A stretch of 64,000 bases of DNA, taken from the NCBI GenBank assembly GCA_964006375.1, contig OZ023263.1, positions 130,972,954 through 131,036,953 on the forward strand, given 5' to 3'. The stretch is from Tillus elongatus. Taxonomy: Eukaryota; Arthropoda; Insecta; Coleoptera; Cleridae. Under the pieces are notes generated by a model that was not told the origin of the DNA, did no database searches, and was given only the letters and a program-made list of their open reading frames with translations. The translations under genes were made by a program, and so were the position numbers. Of this stretch, positions 47,745-60,400 are shown piece after piece (position 1 is the stretch's first letter; every line of letters starts with the position of its first letter).

Positions 47745-48420
47745 CAACTGTTTGTTATTTCAACCAATATTATTACCTTTACTGGTTTGTACGCGGTGTG
47801 CATGTGTGTGTATGTGTGTGCGACATCTGTAGGTATCATGTGTAGGCTTTATGTGTTCAACTGTCATACAGTGCCACATTTATGTTAGCCGTCACCAACG
47901 ACATCTATGTCATATTTTTTTGTTTGCTTTACGTGTATGTTATCAAACAATGGTGTGACATCTATTACCCTCCAGGGGCTCTCGCTCTCTAACTGTCTAT
48001 AACATGTGGCTTCAAACAACATGCGCAAGCTCAACAACCCTCTCCTTCCCAGTAGACCAAATAGATGACATTAGCATGTGCTGAGATGTTAAACAATAAC
48101 GACGTCTTATATGTAAGTCTATATATCTGTGTTGCAACTGTTTGTTATTTCAACCAATATTATTTGCTTTACTCGTTTGTACGCGGTGTGCATGTCTGTG
48201 TGTGTGTGGGGGGGTGTGTATTTGTTTGTACTTAAATCACACTCTTAATAGCATTGATTACCCCCCTCGTATACGTCATACAGTCTTAGTGCAAATATTT
48301 TGTTCATCTTATTATTGAATACCTCTCGTATACGTCATACAGTCTTAGTGAATATATTTTTTGTTCATATTATTATTACCCCTCGTATGCAGGTCATAGT
48401 TGTTAAAATATACCAACTTC
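47745..48420. repeat. Direct duplications next to the compound microsatellite
   Basis: CAACTGTTTGTTATTTCAAC through GTACGCGGTGTGCATG occurs at about 47,745 and about 48,133. CGTATACGTCATACAGTCTT occurs at about 48,267 and about 48,326. Confidence 0.8.
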
Positions 48421-48835
48421 ATACATGTAAGATAATGATTAGCAATTCTCAACAGTAAATAAGCTTGTTTAGATACTAAATAATTGTTTGTCTTTTTTGA
48501 ATATTACATATTTTATCAATGTGTTTGCCCCATTTCATTTTCTAATTTATGTGTCAATTATACATATTCTATAATGCTAATATATTTTAATCAAGTTCCT
48601 TTACGATGTATTCAGTGGTATTCACTTATAATAGACAACGCCTAAATAAAAACATTGTCCTTTTTATTACCATATTATGTATATATAAGAAACACGTTAA
48701 TTATCATATATAAATAATATGTATGTTTATTCAATTGGTTCTCTTTTAAAATATTTGAATATTTTAATTTAATTACTAACATAAAGACAATAATGATTAA
48801 GTAAAGCCGCTTTAAAAAACGTTTCAATATCTTTC
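48421..48835. other. Spacer, nothing recognised
   Basis: AT-rich; the 69-residue minus frame 48,675-48,884 has no motif. Confidence 0.4.
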
Positions 48836-48960
48836 TCGGTGGTGGATTTGGTAAAGCGATGACATAGAGACGGTTGGGATTCATGGTTCAAATCTAGCTT
48901 GCAGCGTACGCTTTTCTTTAAAACGAGATTAATTATTAACGTCAATCAAATTCTCTCTCT
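48836..48960 (+). mobile_element. SINE-like tRNA-derived sequence
   Basis: An A-box-like TGGATTTGGTAAAGCG (48,843-48,858) and a B-box-like GGTTCAAATCT (48,885-48,895) lie about 42 bp apart. They are followed by TTAACGTCAATCAAATTCTC and a CT/GT tail. Could also be a decayed tRNA pseudogene. Confidence 0.5.
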
Positions 48961-48974
48961 CTCTCTCTCTCTGT

Positions 48975-49008
<34 letters not shown>
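48954..49008. repeat. (CT)n-(GT)n microsatellite
   Basis: CT tract passing into GT tract at the tail of the SINE-like sequence. Confidence 0.9.
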
Positions 49009-49029
49009 AACGTTTGCCTATGCTATGTA

Positions 49030-49127
49030 TGTGTGTGTAAAGTTCAAAAGTTGAATATGGGAACATTCCTCAACAACTTCAATTAACTTGGAATGTACCG
49101 ATGTTCAGCTATTGAACTTTACACACA
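49030..49127. repeat. Small hairpin-forming inverted repeat
   Basis: TGTGTGTAAAGTTCAA at the left and TTGAACTTTACACACA at the right are inverted over about 16 bp, enclosing about 65 bp. Confidence 0.75.
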
Positions 49128-49139
49128 GACACAAATTTT

Positions 49140-49930
49140 CAAAAAAATTCAAATTCCGCCAAAGCTGAGTAACATAGCGACCATACAACAACAACAAACA
49201 AACACACCATCAGAATCTAACATACAGCATATGTGTGTGTACTTAACCTCAACAACTCAATGACAAACATAACCTAACATTAAACACATGTGAGATCCGA
49301 CACACAGTGAGCTTATATGTCAGCTGTATGTCGCCTGGGGCAACCAAAACATAAAACAAACATAGCCTAATAAACTTACCCTAACATTCGGTACATACAA
49401 CACGTGTGGCGACTTAACCTCACAAACAAAACACACAAACAGTCCGATAGCGGGAATCAGAATGCTTATATGTCAGACTTAACACGGTGAGGAACATAAC
49501 CTAACAAACAATCAGCGAACCGGCATATGGATATCTCATCTCTCAGACCCATGTCCAACCATAACAAACACATGGAGACCTAATCACAAATTAACACGTG
49601 CGTGTGTGTGTGTGTGAACATAACCGCAACAAACAACAACCAGGCGAGCGGGATACGTCATACAACAACACATGGAGACCTAACCTGATAGCGGCTGTCT
49701 TGGAACATCTGACGTCATCTGACACCTGACAGATGACACCTGACAGCTGACATCGGACATGTCAGCTGACAACTGACAACTGACCGGTCAGCTGACATGT
49801 CACTGTCACCTGTCATGTGCAAGACGTCATGCGCATGCGCGTAGCGTCACGCACATGCGCAGAAAGAAAATGGAGGGGGTGGTCTCAAGTGTCCTCCTGT
49901 CTAGTGCGTGCGTGCGTGCGTGCATGTGTG
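49140..49930 (-). repeat. Minisatellite block, reverse copy of 31,840-32,345
   Basis: Contains repeated AACCTAAC-, ACATGTG- and CTGACA-type words and ends GGGGTGGTCTCAAGTGTCCT, the reverse complement of the start of the 31.8-kb block. Longer than that copy. Confidence 0.7.
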
Positions 49931-50120
49931 TTTGAATGTCCTATGTACAATATCTCCAGGCCTCTGTTCAATTGTCAAGTTGACACGAGAATATATAAAG
50001 CATGGTAAATACCAAGAACTTACTTTTCTTACTTTCCGTGCCCACAAAATATAAAGTCGAATGCCCTGAAATGATATTCTGACTTTGTAGAACTAACAAG
50101 TGTCGCCCGTAAGTCCTAAG

Positions 50121-50205
<85 letters not shown>

Positions 50206-50300
50206 AACTGACTCAGGGTGCGAGTTCTAGGGGTTCTAGTTCTCGCTCATTTGAAGAATTTTTTTCTACGAAAATTCACCAAGAGTTAAGAATTAATGAA
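50121..50300 (+). repeat. (TA)n plus dispersed-repeat flank
   Basis: The TA tract (50,121-50,199) is followed by AAACTGAAACTGACTC, TTCTAGGGG and TCTCGCTCATTTGAAGAA, as in the family at 8,395. Confidence 0.78.
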
Positions 50301-50620
50301 CTAAAACCAAAGAGACTAACTTCGTTCTTAACTTTTTAACTTGTACTTTGTAAATGCGTGAATGGTGTAAAAACAGCAGCCAAAATACCAACATGACATA
50401 CACAACTTGTACTGGCTCCTTCAGAGTTTGGGACCTAATGGAAGTGAATTTTGATTAAAATGTTTGAATAGCAAATATGTCTTTTTAACTGCAAGCAGGC
50501 ATCAAATCTGATTACTGGTATAACCGGTAACTATAAATATAGTAGAAATAAAACCATATTTTATCAAGATAACTTTATTGTTTGATAAAGTATACAAATT
50601 TTCCAATAATAAACGTAAAA
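50301..50620. other. Spacer, nothing recognised
   Basis: No feature seen. Confidence 0.4.
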
Positions 50621-50800
50621 TGTTCTGAGGAAAACTGGTTTCCTAGCTAACGAACCTAAATAGCAAATTGAGATATCGATATTTGGAGCATTTAATAAAA
50701 ATTCGCTACCAAAATGCACTTACTGCAACTCTAATTTTTTTTCTTACAAACATGCATTATATTTCGATAAAAAATGCAAAAATGCAATAATATAAAGGAT
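50621..50800 (-). repeat. MITE-terminus copy with the same flanks as 9,340-9,470
   Basis: In reverse complement it matches 9,340-9,470 over about 130 bp. The match includes TATAATGCATGTTTGTAAGA, the degraded GCAGTAAGTGCATTTTGGTA terminus and CAATTTGCTAT. The similarity continues outside the terminus, so the MITE sits inside a larger repeat. Confidence 0.75.
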
Positions 50801-50805
50801 GTGGT

Positions 50806-51075
50806 AGCCAGCCTCCCAAAAGTAAGTGAGATGTAAGACACAAAACACGTGCCGCCACCTCGTTGCGGAACCAAGTAGTATGTTGTCACGGCAGCTCCAA
50901 AAAATACAGAATGTTAAAAAATAGAAACTGTATACAACCAACTCACAATTTAGTAAATTGTCAGCCCTGGCTCATTATTCCCCAATATAGAAACAAAGTG
51001 TGTAAGGCTATAGATGCATTATCTCCGGTCCACGGTTCTAATTGTGGTGTGACTGCATCTAGCCTTACAGCCTGT
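50806..51075. repeat. Degenerate single retrozyme-family unit
   Basis: Contains diverged versions of GCCGCCACCT, GGAACCAAGTA, ATGTTGTCACGGC, CAGCCCTGGC and CCCCAATATAG in unit order, then flips into CCGGTCCACGGTTCTAATTG and ends GCATCTAGCCTTAC like the other two insertions. The first half of the ribozyme (CUGAAGA, stem II, GAAA) is deleted, so no active hammerhead remains. Confidence 0.82.
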
Positions 51076-51417
51076 GATTGTCAAAATAATTGTATAAGAT
51101 GTAGGGTATCTTATATGGGTGGGCACAGGGTTCGTGAGTAGGATTGCCTATTAGTAACCAGTCGCGCCGCGGGCGAATATTTTGAAAATTTTCAAGGTCA
51201 CGCATTTTCCTGACACTTCAGAATCTCAATGAAAAATTCTTCTATACAAAAATGTAGACTTTCACATGAATATTTTTTGGGAAACCAATTTCAAATATTA
51301 TTTCAAATAGCTACCAATAGCTATTTGAAATAATATTTAATCACGATATCGAGGGTATAAATAAATTAAAGTAATGGGTGGCAACATGGGAATAAATTTG
51401 ATATAGGTACCTTATCG
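51076..51417. other. Spacer, nothing recognised
   Basis: A short palindrome (AGCTATTTGAAATAATATTT region, about 51,290-51,340) is the only structure seen. Confidence 0.4.
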
Positions 51418-52110
51418 TTACTTGTAGAGAAAATCTGCTCGTCTGTCCTTCTTATACACAAAAATGTTAATCACTTTTTCATTAGAGTCCATTTTTTTTA
51501 TCACTATTTTTTCTCGATGGACAACATGACCAAGTCTGTCTTGGCTCATGGTATTTCTTAAAAATGTCATAACGCGTTTTAAAGTAGAAAATCACCTTTC
51601 GCTTTCTGAAGTGGTAATTGGAATGGTTGCTACAATATAACATAGTTTATAAATTTCGGAAAATGCTTCGTTAAGTTTATTTTCCTTTAGAAACTTAAGA
51701 AAACACTAACACCTTTAATTGATCTTATAAGAAGATTCTCGGTTGTATAAAGTAATCAACTCTGTTCTAAATTTACCCGTGTCAAAAAACTATAGCACTG
51801 AATACTAGTTGGAAAATCATTTTCTGGGAAGTTTTGTAAGAATGAAAACTGGGTGTTCACAACTAATTTCGTCTCTGAAACAACAGCTATCTTTTATTTG
51901 TATATAATGCCGTCACATACTTCTATTGCAGCACTTCTACGATTATCTCCTATGCCCTCGCATATCTCGGTCTTTTGGAGTTAGTTTCTACTGTCACATA
52001 ATCAGTTTCCGATAATTCCGACCTTACTTTTTCAATTTCTGTTTCAAATGAAATAATAAAATCGGGTATCGGCCTTCCTAACCGTTTAATTTCCATTCGG
52101 ATCACTTACG
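51418..52110 (-). pseudogene. hAT/ZMYM-like transposase C-terminal region, broken
   Basis: The stop is at 51,418-51,420. Reading upstream on the minus strand, the dimerisation region contains ITTSESER, a TGA, then FSTLKRVMTFLRNTMSQDRL, preceded by LKENKLNEAFSEIYKLCYIVAT. These match the C-terminal hAT dimerisation motif (SERSFSxLKxIKxxLRSTMxQxRL). Further upstream RLGRPIPDF and scattered pieces extend to about 52,110 through several stops. The zinc finger and catalytic N-terminal parts were not found. It would be a cut-and-paste transposase; inactive. Confidence 0.83.
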
Positions 52111-52804
<694 letters not shown>

Positions 52805-53084
52805 ATATATGTGTAAAAAATCATTATTTGTGGTGTAAAATGAATAATAATTAGAATATGGATAATTTGTCGTATATTGACGTTATTGTAACAGTCATTT
52901 ATAGTAAATTCACACAAAAGAAATATATTTTTTCTACTAAAATTTCGGATGGGCACGTGCCCCTATGCCTCTTATCCCCAGCCGCCACTGGCTTAATATA
53001 CCCTATACGTATACAATTTTTTCTCGTATCTTGTATTATAACGAATGGATTGAGCTTTACCGTAAAAATGCGTCACCTGTAAGC

Positions 53085-53560
53085 AGATAAAAACTGAAAC
53101 TAACCCTGGAAATGGAATCAAATTTGCACTCATTTGAAGATATCTTTTTTAAATTCAAAAGTCGCGGTCTCCCTATTAGCGAAGTTTTTCCACAAAAATT
53201 AGCTAAAAATTATTGACCGTTAAACCATAAACTTAACTAAAACTACTGCCAAAGCATCAGAGAAAAAGAATATTTTAAATTAATTTTCTGGAAATATTTT
53301 AGTAACATGACGGTTGAAGCTGAAATTTAGCGTTTCTAAAACACTCTTTTTGTGACATCTTCTCTACATGAGCCGTATTTAGGTTCTTTGCCTAAATGTT
53401 GCCAATTTTGACGTTTCAAATCGCGACTATGACGTTTTGAGGAAAACCCCATTTTTTTCCTTATGCTAATAAGTTTTTGTCTTTTACCGCACAGAAATAA
53501 ATTTTGGTACATAATTTACTTCCAATGACTCAAACAGGCGTAGCAAATTTCATTTCCCTA
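53085..53560 (+). repeat. Dispersed (TA)n-associated repeat, copy without TA tract
   Basis: AAACTGAAACTAACCC, TGCACTCATTTGAAGA and CTCCCTATTAGCGAA in family order, then about 350 bp matching the reverse complement of 8,800-9,140 (for example ATGTTGCCAATTTTGACGTT). Confidence 0.78.
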
Positions 53561-55190
53561 GGACGGGTTTTCTTAATAACAATATTAAAACAATAGTTTG
53601 CCCGGCTTCTGGCCCGTCACAATTTAAGAGAAGGGCAGAAGGAGAAGGAAATTCAACAAGCTACAGGGAAGAGAAGGAAAGATAGAATAGAGTTCAATTC
53701 CACGTTACTCGGAGCACTCGGTAATTTCAATGTCAGCAGTTGGTACCTGACTCAGTAAAGGTGTCACTCTCATTTTTCAACGACTAGCAACAGAGGTTAT
53801 TTAAATCTAACTGCTTTGTGGTTAAAAATTTTGTACTTGCTTTCCACAATCTACTCTAGTTAATTAACTTCTCGTTAAGTCAAGACACAGACAGACACAG
53901 TAAGTGAAGTTTAATATCTGGAATCATAATCTATCCAAACAGTTAAAGTGATATTGTTACAATAACTTGTGATATGTTAAGCTAAAACCTAATGGTAGTA
54001 AAAAAAGAATGACTTACGGTTGGAGAGATGAATTTAAGAACTATACATATAATGTAACAAAGATGCCACCAGGTCCCCTTTCACAGTCGATTGCCCAGGT
54101 GTACAAAGCTAGCGCTGTATGTTAAACAGTGTATTGCAACCACTATAAGCTTAGTAAAGGTTAGCTAAAACTGTTTATCAGATATTACTACAACTAAAAG
54201 TTACTATTGAAAACTGTTAATTAGAAACTCTATGTTATGATTGTAGTTATGGAAACTGAACAGAATAACAAAAGAACCACTTCGTGGACTTATCTGAGGT
54301 GGGCATTGTCTGCAGCTGCTTAATAAACTTAATATGGTAGTGTGGACCCAGTTACGGCTAGCTAGCAAAATTTAATAATTAAGCAATAGAAGCTTACCCA
54401 ATGTATGAGGTTTCTTTACTGACAAAAATATAAAGTGACTCGTACTGACATATCTCAATAAAATTGATGTGGAATTTAATACCGAACAAACACTGTTCTT
54501 TAAAACCACTTTTGCAAGCTGTAGGCTAATATACAGCATATAGCTTAAGGTAATTTTCAAGCACCTTTTACTGCCACAACTTTTTTGTTCAGTAACTCGA
54601 GTCTCAATGAATCATAATTTCATACGAATATTAATCTTTAACCAAACAACAAAAACTTGTTGGATTTTGATAAAAAGTGATAAGAGAGATGTTAATATTT
54701 CCTTTAAAAATGAATTTTATTAATTTCAGAAATTATATCTGGGAGAAAGAGAGAATGAAAAAGACGACACTATACACTAAAGAGTTAAATAGAAAAAACA
54801 TGGATTGTCATAAGAGAGAAGGAGACAGTACATACCTAAGGGCAATTGCTACTATTAAAAATGTAAACAGAACCTCAAATTTACTTGTTTACTGTTTTGG
54901 ACTTACGTTAATTTTTTACAAGTGAAATTAGATAAAGGGGGTTGTTTATTTGTATTAAACCTTAAACTACAACAAAAGTGAAAGTATAATTGGCGCCTTT
55001 CCAAGGTTTAACAAGTGTGCATTACAAACAAACTGTTTATTTACCAAAACATGCAAACTATAAGCTACATAGTGTTCACAAGTGAGTATTATGTCCATAT
55101 ATTAACTATGTTTTTCACCCCTGAAGTTAACAAGCTGTTATAAATACAAATAGAGGTTTAGAACCGTCTCATCCCTAACTTTGATACTTC
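53561..55190. other. Unassigned
   Basis: Short frames (54,372-54,560 minus; 54,677-54,925 plus) lack motifs. No repeat seen. Confidence 0.35.
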
Positions 55191-55194
55191 CGGA

Positions 55195-55324
55195 GATATA
55201 TACATTTTCCGAAGGAAAACGTTATATTTTCCAGGAAAACCTAGGCCGATTTTCCTGGCTAACGAACCACTTGCCAAAAGAAGGTACTTACCAAATTTTG
55301 TCAAAATCGATTTTGACAAAATTT

Positions 55325-55374
<50 letters not shown>

Positions 55375-55500
55375 AACTGACCCCAGACATTGTTCTAGGG
55401 GGACTAGTTCGCGCTCTTTTGAAACAAAATTTTACAAATTCAAAAGTAGCGATCTCCTCATTAGTGAATTTTTTTTAATGAAAATTCAGTAAAAACAAAG
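55195..55500 (+). repeat. Dispersed repeat with internal (TA)n (55,326-55,371)
   Basis: TTTTCCTGGCTAACGAACCA, then ACAAAATTTGGTATATA, the tract, then CGAAACTGACCCC, GGGGGACTAGTTCGCGCTC and CCTCATTAGTGAATTTTTTT. Adjacent (GAT)TTTGACAAAATTTGG is an inverted pair next to TTTTGTCAAAATCG. Confidence 0.82.
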
Positions 55501-55510
55501 TAATGCCTTC

Positions 55511-55518
<8 letters not shown>

Positions 55519-55609
<91 letters not shown>

Positions 55610-55697
55610 TTAGGAATATTGCACTACACTGTAATCACTTTTAAATATACACTTTATTTGTTTGCTGTACGTTTGTGATTTCTTATTGCTTTGCGTG

Positions 55698-55770
<73 letters not shown>
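55519..55770. repeat. Two further (TA)n tracts (55,519-55,607; 55,705-55,770)
   Basis: Pure TA separated by about 97 bp of unique AT-rich DNA. Confidence 0.95.
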
Positions 55771-55771
<1 letters not shown>

Positions 55772-55835
55772 CATTATATGAATTATGGACTAAAGCAACA
55801 ATAACATATAACAGGTAATATTCAGATGCGTATTT

Positions 55836-56755
55836 TTAAGCTGTTAACGTGCGCATGTAAAATATTAAATATTTCTGGCTTATTTGTTCCCAGCAACTTG
55901 ACAAGTTGAATGGACGCTGAATATCTGCAAATGTTGAAATTTTATTTACAAAATTCTCAATCGATATTTTGTTATTAGTACAATTTAAAAGTATATGTTC
56001 TGCGCTACCCAACTCACCACAGTCACAGTTAAGATCGTCTCTAATGCCCAGTTTGAACAAATAAGCAGGAGTTAAGGCATGCCCCGATCTTAATCTACAT
56101 ATGTTTACAATCATAAGTCTATCTGGTACACGTATATCATAAAACCAAGGTCGCGTTGGTGGAAATGGTTGCAAGCTTTTATAGTAATGTCCCTTATCAT
56201 AATCCTTATACATTTGGGTCCATTTTTTGGAGGTTATTTCAACAATACAGGGTACTATATCAGAAGAAGGACATAAATAGTTCAACGGCTCACCTGTAAA
56301 AACTGCCTCTTTTGCTAACGCATCAACGCTCTTATTTTTTGTGATTCCGCAGTGAGCTTTCACCCACACACCTCCGCTGTAAGATACGTGCATTTTGTTG
56401 TTGGTGTGAGATTTTTCATTTTGTCAAGACAACTTTTGTTGTCTGTCAAGATTACTGCCTTTTGGGAGTGGAGGCTTTGCACAAATTTCAACGATTCGAA
56501 AATCGCCACAATTTTAGCAGAATATATAGATAATTTGGAATCTAGTTTAAATGTCTTCTGTATTCCCAAGTCTGGTATTTGATACGCACAACCAGTTAGA
56601 TTATTCTGCTTTGAAGCATCAGTATACACTAAAAGGGAGTCCGGGAAACTTAGGCCTATATCAGATTTGAATAAACAGTTTCTAAATTTGCTGGGGTAAT
56701 AAGAATAATCTCTTAGATACTGTATTTTAACAGGGTTTGTGGACTGAAAACACAC
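55836..56755 (-). pseudogene. I-type LINE RNase H and C-terminal zinc knuckle
   Basis: The minus strand continues the LINE at 56,906. RNase H begins with LLVYTDASK (first Asp). The second acidic site reads IYSAKIVAI where the family has an AE pair (Glu to Lys). The third is VILTDNKS and the fourth WVKAHCGI with NKSVDALAKEA. A stop and frameshift lie near 56,360-56,393. The C-terminus has a CDCG-x5-H-x4-C-type knuckle (CDCGELGSAEHILLNC). RNase H removes template RNA during copying. The Glu loss and shift indicate inactivity. Confidence 0.9.
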
Positions 56756-56778
56756 TTTGTATATTTGGCCAAGATGTG

Positions 56779-56782
<4 letters not shown>

Positions 56783-56852
<70 letters not shown>
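56783..56852. repeat. (TA)n inside the LINE coding region
   Basis: About 70 bp of TA separates the RT C-terminus from RNase H on the minus strand. Confidence 0.93.
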
Positions 56853-56855
<3 letters not shown>

Positions 56856-56905
56856 TTCTATAATCTATTATATTATAATATGCTGTTACTAGAACAAGGC
56901 TGGGT

Positions 56906-57665
56906 TTATTTTTCCAATAAGAAGCTCTCAGATCGTCTATGAATCTTGTGCAATTTATGGATTAGCTCACTGTTTTTTGAATACTCTTTTATAGCAAACT
57001 TGCATGCTAGATATTTTGCTCTTACTAGAAATGGTAGTTCTCCAGATTCAGCTAATACTACGTACTTGGGAGTACTTTTTAGACACCCGAGGCATAGTCT
57101 AAGGCTTTTAGTTATGATTGATTCAATTTTTTTCACATGTATTTTCGCAGCATTACTATAAAATAAACAACCGTAATCAATCATTGATCTAATGTAAGAC
57201 CTATAGAAAGTGATACAAATAAATGGGTCAGCCCCCATTTTGTGTGACTAGTAAATCTGAGTGCATTTAGTCCCTTCTCAGTCTTCTGGATGACCTTCAC
57301 TACTTGATCCCTCCATAGCAATTTCCGATCAATTGTTAGACCCAAAAAGTTTACACGTTCTTGTATAGGATACGTATGATTGTCTATTGTTATGTTAGAT
57401 TGGTTGTCTCTTTTGTTGTTGAATATACATATCTGAGTTTTAGTTTCGGAAATGGCCAAGCCGTTGTTAACAAGCCACTGCTTCAAAGCTATAAAATCTG
57501 CTGCTAAAGCTGTCGTGCCACTGGAAATGTCACACCTTGGGACGTATATACAAAGGTCGTCGGCAAACTGTAGAAGTTTACAATGTTTTATCGTAGTATG
57601 CAGATCAATAGTATAAACAATATACAACAGAGGACTCAATACACTTCCCTGGGGAAGTCCCAGAT
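56906..57665 (-). pseudogene. I-type LINE reverse transcriptase, C-terminal half
   Basis: From 57,665 down: GLPQGSVLSPLLYIVYTIDL (template-binding motif), the catalytic FADDLCIY (57,560 region), then LVNNGLAISETKTQICIF, FLGLTIDRKLLWRDQV and, after a shift near 57,240, the thumb region with SMIDYGCLFY and LGCLKSTPKY. The N-terminal half and endonuclease are missing upstream of 57,665. The motif style matches the LINE at 1-1755, which could be the same family. Confidence 0.92.
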
Positions 57666-58145
57666 TAGAATCTCCCGGCTCTCTTCATATCTTAGGTTCT
57701 TGCTTGGATTCTACCTTCCACAAGTTCTATATTTACCTATTAAAGTCTTCCCTTTCTATTTAAGAACATTCGAAAACATCTAGAATTCATGAGTGCCTCT
57801 TGCCCCAGTTAGCTTACGTGCTGGCTACGTCCTCCACCTACATAAACGAAACCCAACAGTAAAGACAGATAAGTAGTCTCCAAGTTTGTATGTAGTATGG
57901 GCCAGCTTCACCAAGTAAAGGCAACAACAATCAATGAAGGGAACTAGTTATTTCGCTCGCTAGTTTTCTTCGCACAGCTTCATTCTTGCTGTACGGTGTG
58001 TGGGTTGAAGCTGCTGTGGACGCCTAGAGCTGTCTAAGACCAGAGATAGCGATTTGCGCTATTCTTCACTGCATATCTTGGCAATGCCTACCTTAGATAG
58101 ACTTGTTGAAGCGCAGGTGTGGCATATATAATAAACGATCAGAAT

Positions 58146-58148
<3 letters not shown>
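57666..58148. other. Unassigned
   Basis: Contains TTCACCAAGTAAAGGCAACA at about 57,908, shared with about 4,030. No gene seen. Confidence 0.4.
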
Positions 58149-58218
<70 letters not shown>

Positions 58219-58330
58219 CTTTTACATATATAAACATATAGAAATTTTAGCTGACCTTGGAAATAGATTCTAGGCAGATTCGCGAGTATTCGAGGAAGTT
58301 ATTAAAAAATTCAAATTCGCCAAATCGCTT
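58149..58330 (+). repeat. (TA)n with AATGACGG left flank and decayed dispersed-repeat right flank
   Basis: TATATAATAAACGATCAGAATGACGG precedes the tract (58,149-58,215), as at about 59,508. The right flank AGCTGACCTTGGAAA and TTCGCGAGTATTCGAGG resembles the family at 8,395. Confidence 0.65.
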
Positions 58331-59500
58331 AGTCAACTAAGGATTATAGGTATTATGGTACCTAGAATACACCCTTTATGTATACCAATCTCATAAAAAA
58401 TTGGGTTTATTATTTTTTTCGCGTTTACATAAATATGAAACAAAAACTGAAATTCGTGATATAACATAATATTACTCAGTTGTAATAAAATTCTTATAAC
58501 ACATAATGAAAAAAAAAAGAGTTAAATTATTTACTTGCAATTGATAGTTTTTATGGTATGTGTATTATGTATTGATTTTCTTTAAACATAACTAAGAGAG
58601 TTTCAATAATAATCCATCGTTTCTACAACGTAGCTTTTATCAAATAACATCCAATTTTTCAACAAAAGGACTCATTTCCATTACACCTCGGATAAAAAGT
58701 TTTTCAGAAGTTTTGATTATGTAAAGTTAGCCCTAGTAATAAAAGGCAATAACTTGTTAGAGGGTCCACCTTCCAAATAAAATCAAATTTCATGGCTACC
58801 CGATCAAATTAAAGGACGAGGGTGAAAGGAAAAGCAATAACTTTGAAGTGCTGGAGTCTAGAAGTTGCATTAGGGGACTTATGCTAGCACCGCTGAATAA
58901 ATTGAAACTTAAGCCCGGCCCTGATAAGATGAAGTTATGACCTTACCGATCCTTGTGTTAATGCAAAATAACAACTTTAAAACATAGATTACCATTGCTG
59001 ATGTCATTCAAATTCAATTTTCTAAGACATTCTTATTTTAAACTGCCTCCTTCTTCCCCATTTTGCTTAAGACAAAGTTTGAATTCGGGGTACTGTTGGG
59101 TTATTTTTTATCTAAATCGTTATTAATTTTAAGTATTTTTGCTGAATAAAATACTATAGACTATTGTGTGCGACAAATATATATTTTTAACTGAAGAACT
59201 TCTACAAACACACATAAGTAATCGTAATTTTATACGGTTAAATTGTTTTAGTTATTTCTTTTGAAACTAGAAAAAAAGTTTATCAAAATTGCTTGCGTTT
59301 CTGATCTGGAAGTATTTGTGACACCGATCCATTTCATATTTTACTTGAAAACGTAGGTGAAATACATATTTAATGTTAAGTTTGGACATAAACCAGAAGA
59401 TGAACCAGCTTTTTTTGTAAAAATATCTTACCCACCTAAAGTACATAATTTGCAAGAGCCGATAAGTAAATAAATAAAATGTTTATACACACACACACAC
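58331..59500. other. AT-rich spacer, nothing recognised
   Basis: A 62-residue minus frame at 59,267-59,455 has no motif. Confidence 0.4.
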
Positions 59501-59529
59501 TTATGGTATATATAATAAACGATAAGAAT

Positions 59530-59621
<92 letters not shown>

Positions 59622-59970
59622 ACTGAGCAAGGTAATATTGCATTCGCATTGCAGAATCTTTTCCAAAGCAAGTGTAAGTTTGATAGATTCTTCTTGCAGA
59701 AAGCCTCCTGCAAGTTTGTTGCAAATGGCAAATCTTCCCCCCAGTGACTTTACATATGTAAGTGTTTCTTTCGTAACATTACTGCAAGTTTACTGTACTG
59801 AGCTGTTACAAGCTTTCTTTATACTTACAAATGTTACCTTACAGCAAGCTTCAATTTTAAAAGGGCCTAGCAAAGTTGTAAAATTGAAACTTACATTTGC
59901 AACTTATCTGCAATTGTATATATTATACATACAGTGCAAGTTTGTAACTTGGAATAATTCCTATTAATCT
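59501..59970 (+). repeat. (TA)n-containing repeat with TGCAAGTT-rich right flank
   Basis: The same left flank as 58,120 precedes the tract at 59,535-59,618. The right flank starts ATCCCACTGAGCAAGG and is rich in TTGCAAG/CTTGC words. A reverse-oriented relative of this right flank precedes the tract at 62,749 (GCTTAGTGGGATATA). Confidence 0.68.
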
Positions 59971-59974
59971 ACTT

Positions 59975-60400
59975 TAGCTCTTTTTCAAAAATGCTCGGAG
60001 TCAGATAATATTCTCAGTTACAATCTTTTCAAAAATGTATTATACAATTTGTGTCAAATGTCATTGATAATTTTAGTAAATGACAACCTTAGCTTTTTGT
60101 TGACTATTTTTAAAGTACACATCAAGGGATACAAAACCACAAAATTTCAAATTTCATTATAACTCTTGAGTTGAAAGCACGAAAAAAATTCGTGTAGTTA
60201 ATCAATGAATAAAAATTTTAAATCTGCTGGTTTTCTACAACTACACATGTAAGAACTTTAAAAATAGTCAACAAAAACCTAGGGTTGACTTAAAGAAATT
60301 ATTGATGAAGTCATTTTTTCAAATATGGTACATACCGTATAGATTTTTTAAGACTAATCAATGTGTCCAAGCATTTTTGAAAAAAGAAACTGTATTTGAT
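59975..60400. mobile_element. Palindromic MITE-like element
   Basis: TCTTTTTCAAAAATGCTCGG at the left and CAAGCATTTTTGAAAAAAGA at the right are inverted. Inside, GTTGACTATTTTTAAAGT and ACTTTAAAAATAGTCAAC are also inverted at matching distances, so most of the 425 bp can fold back. No coding. Confidence 0.8.

Noticed and set aside
48836..48905. Functional tRNA gene
   Set aside because: A- and B-box-like words exist, but the acceptor arms do not pair convincingly and the A box deviates; a SINE head or tRNA relic is more likely.
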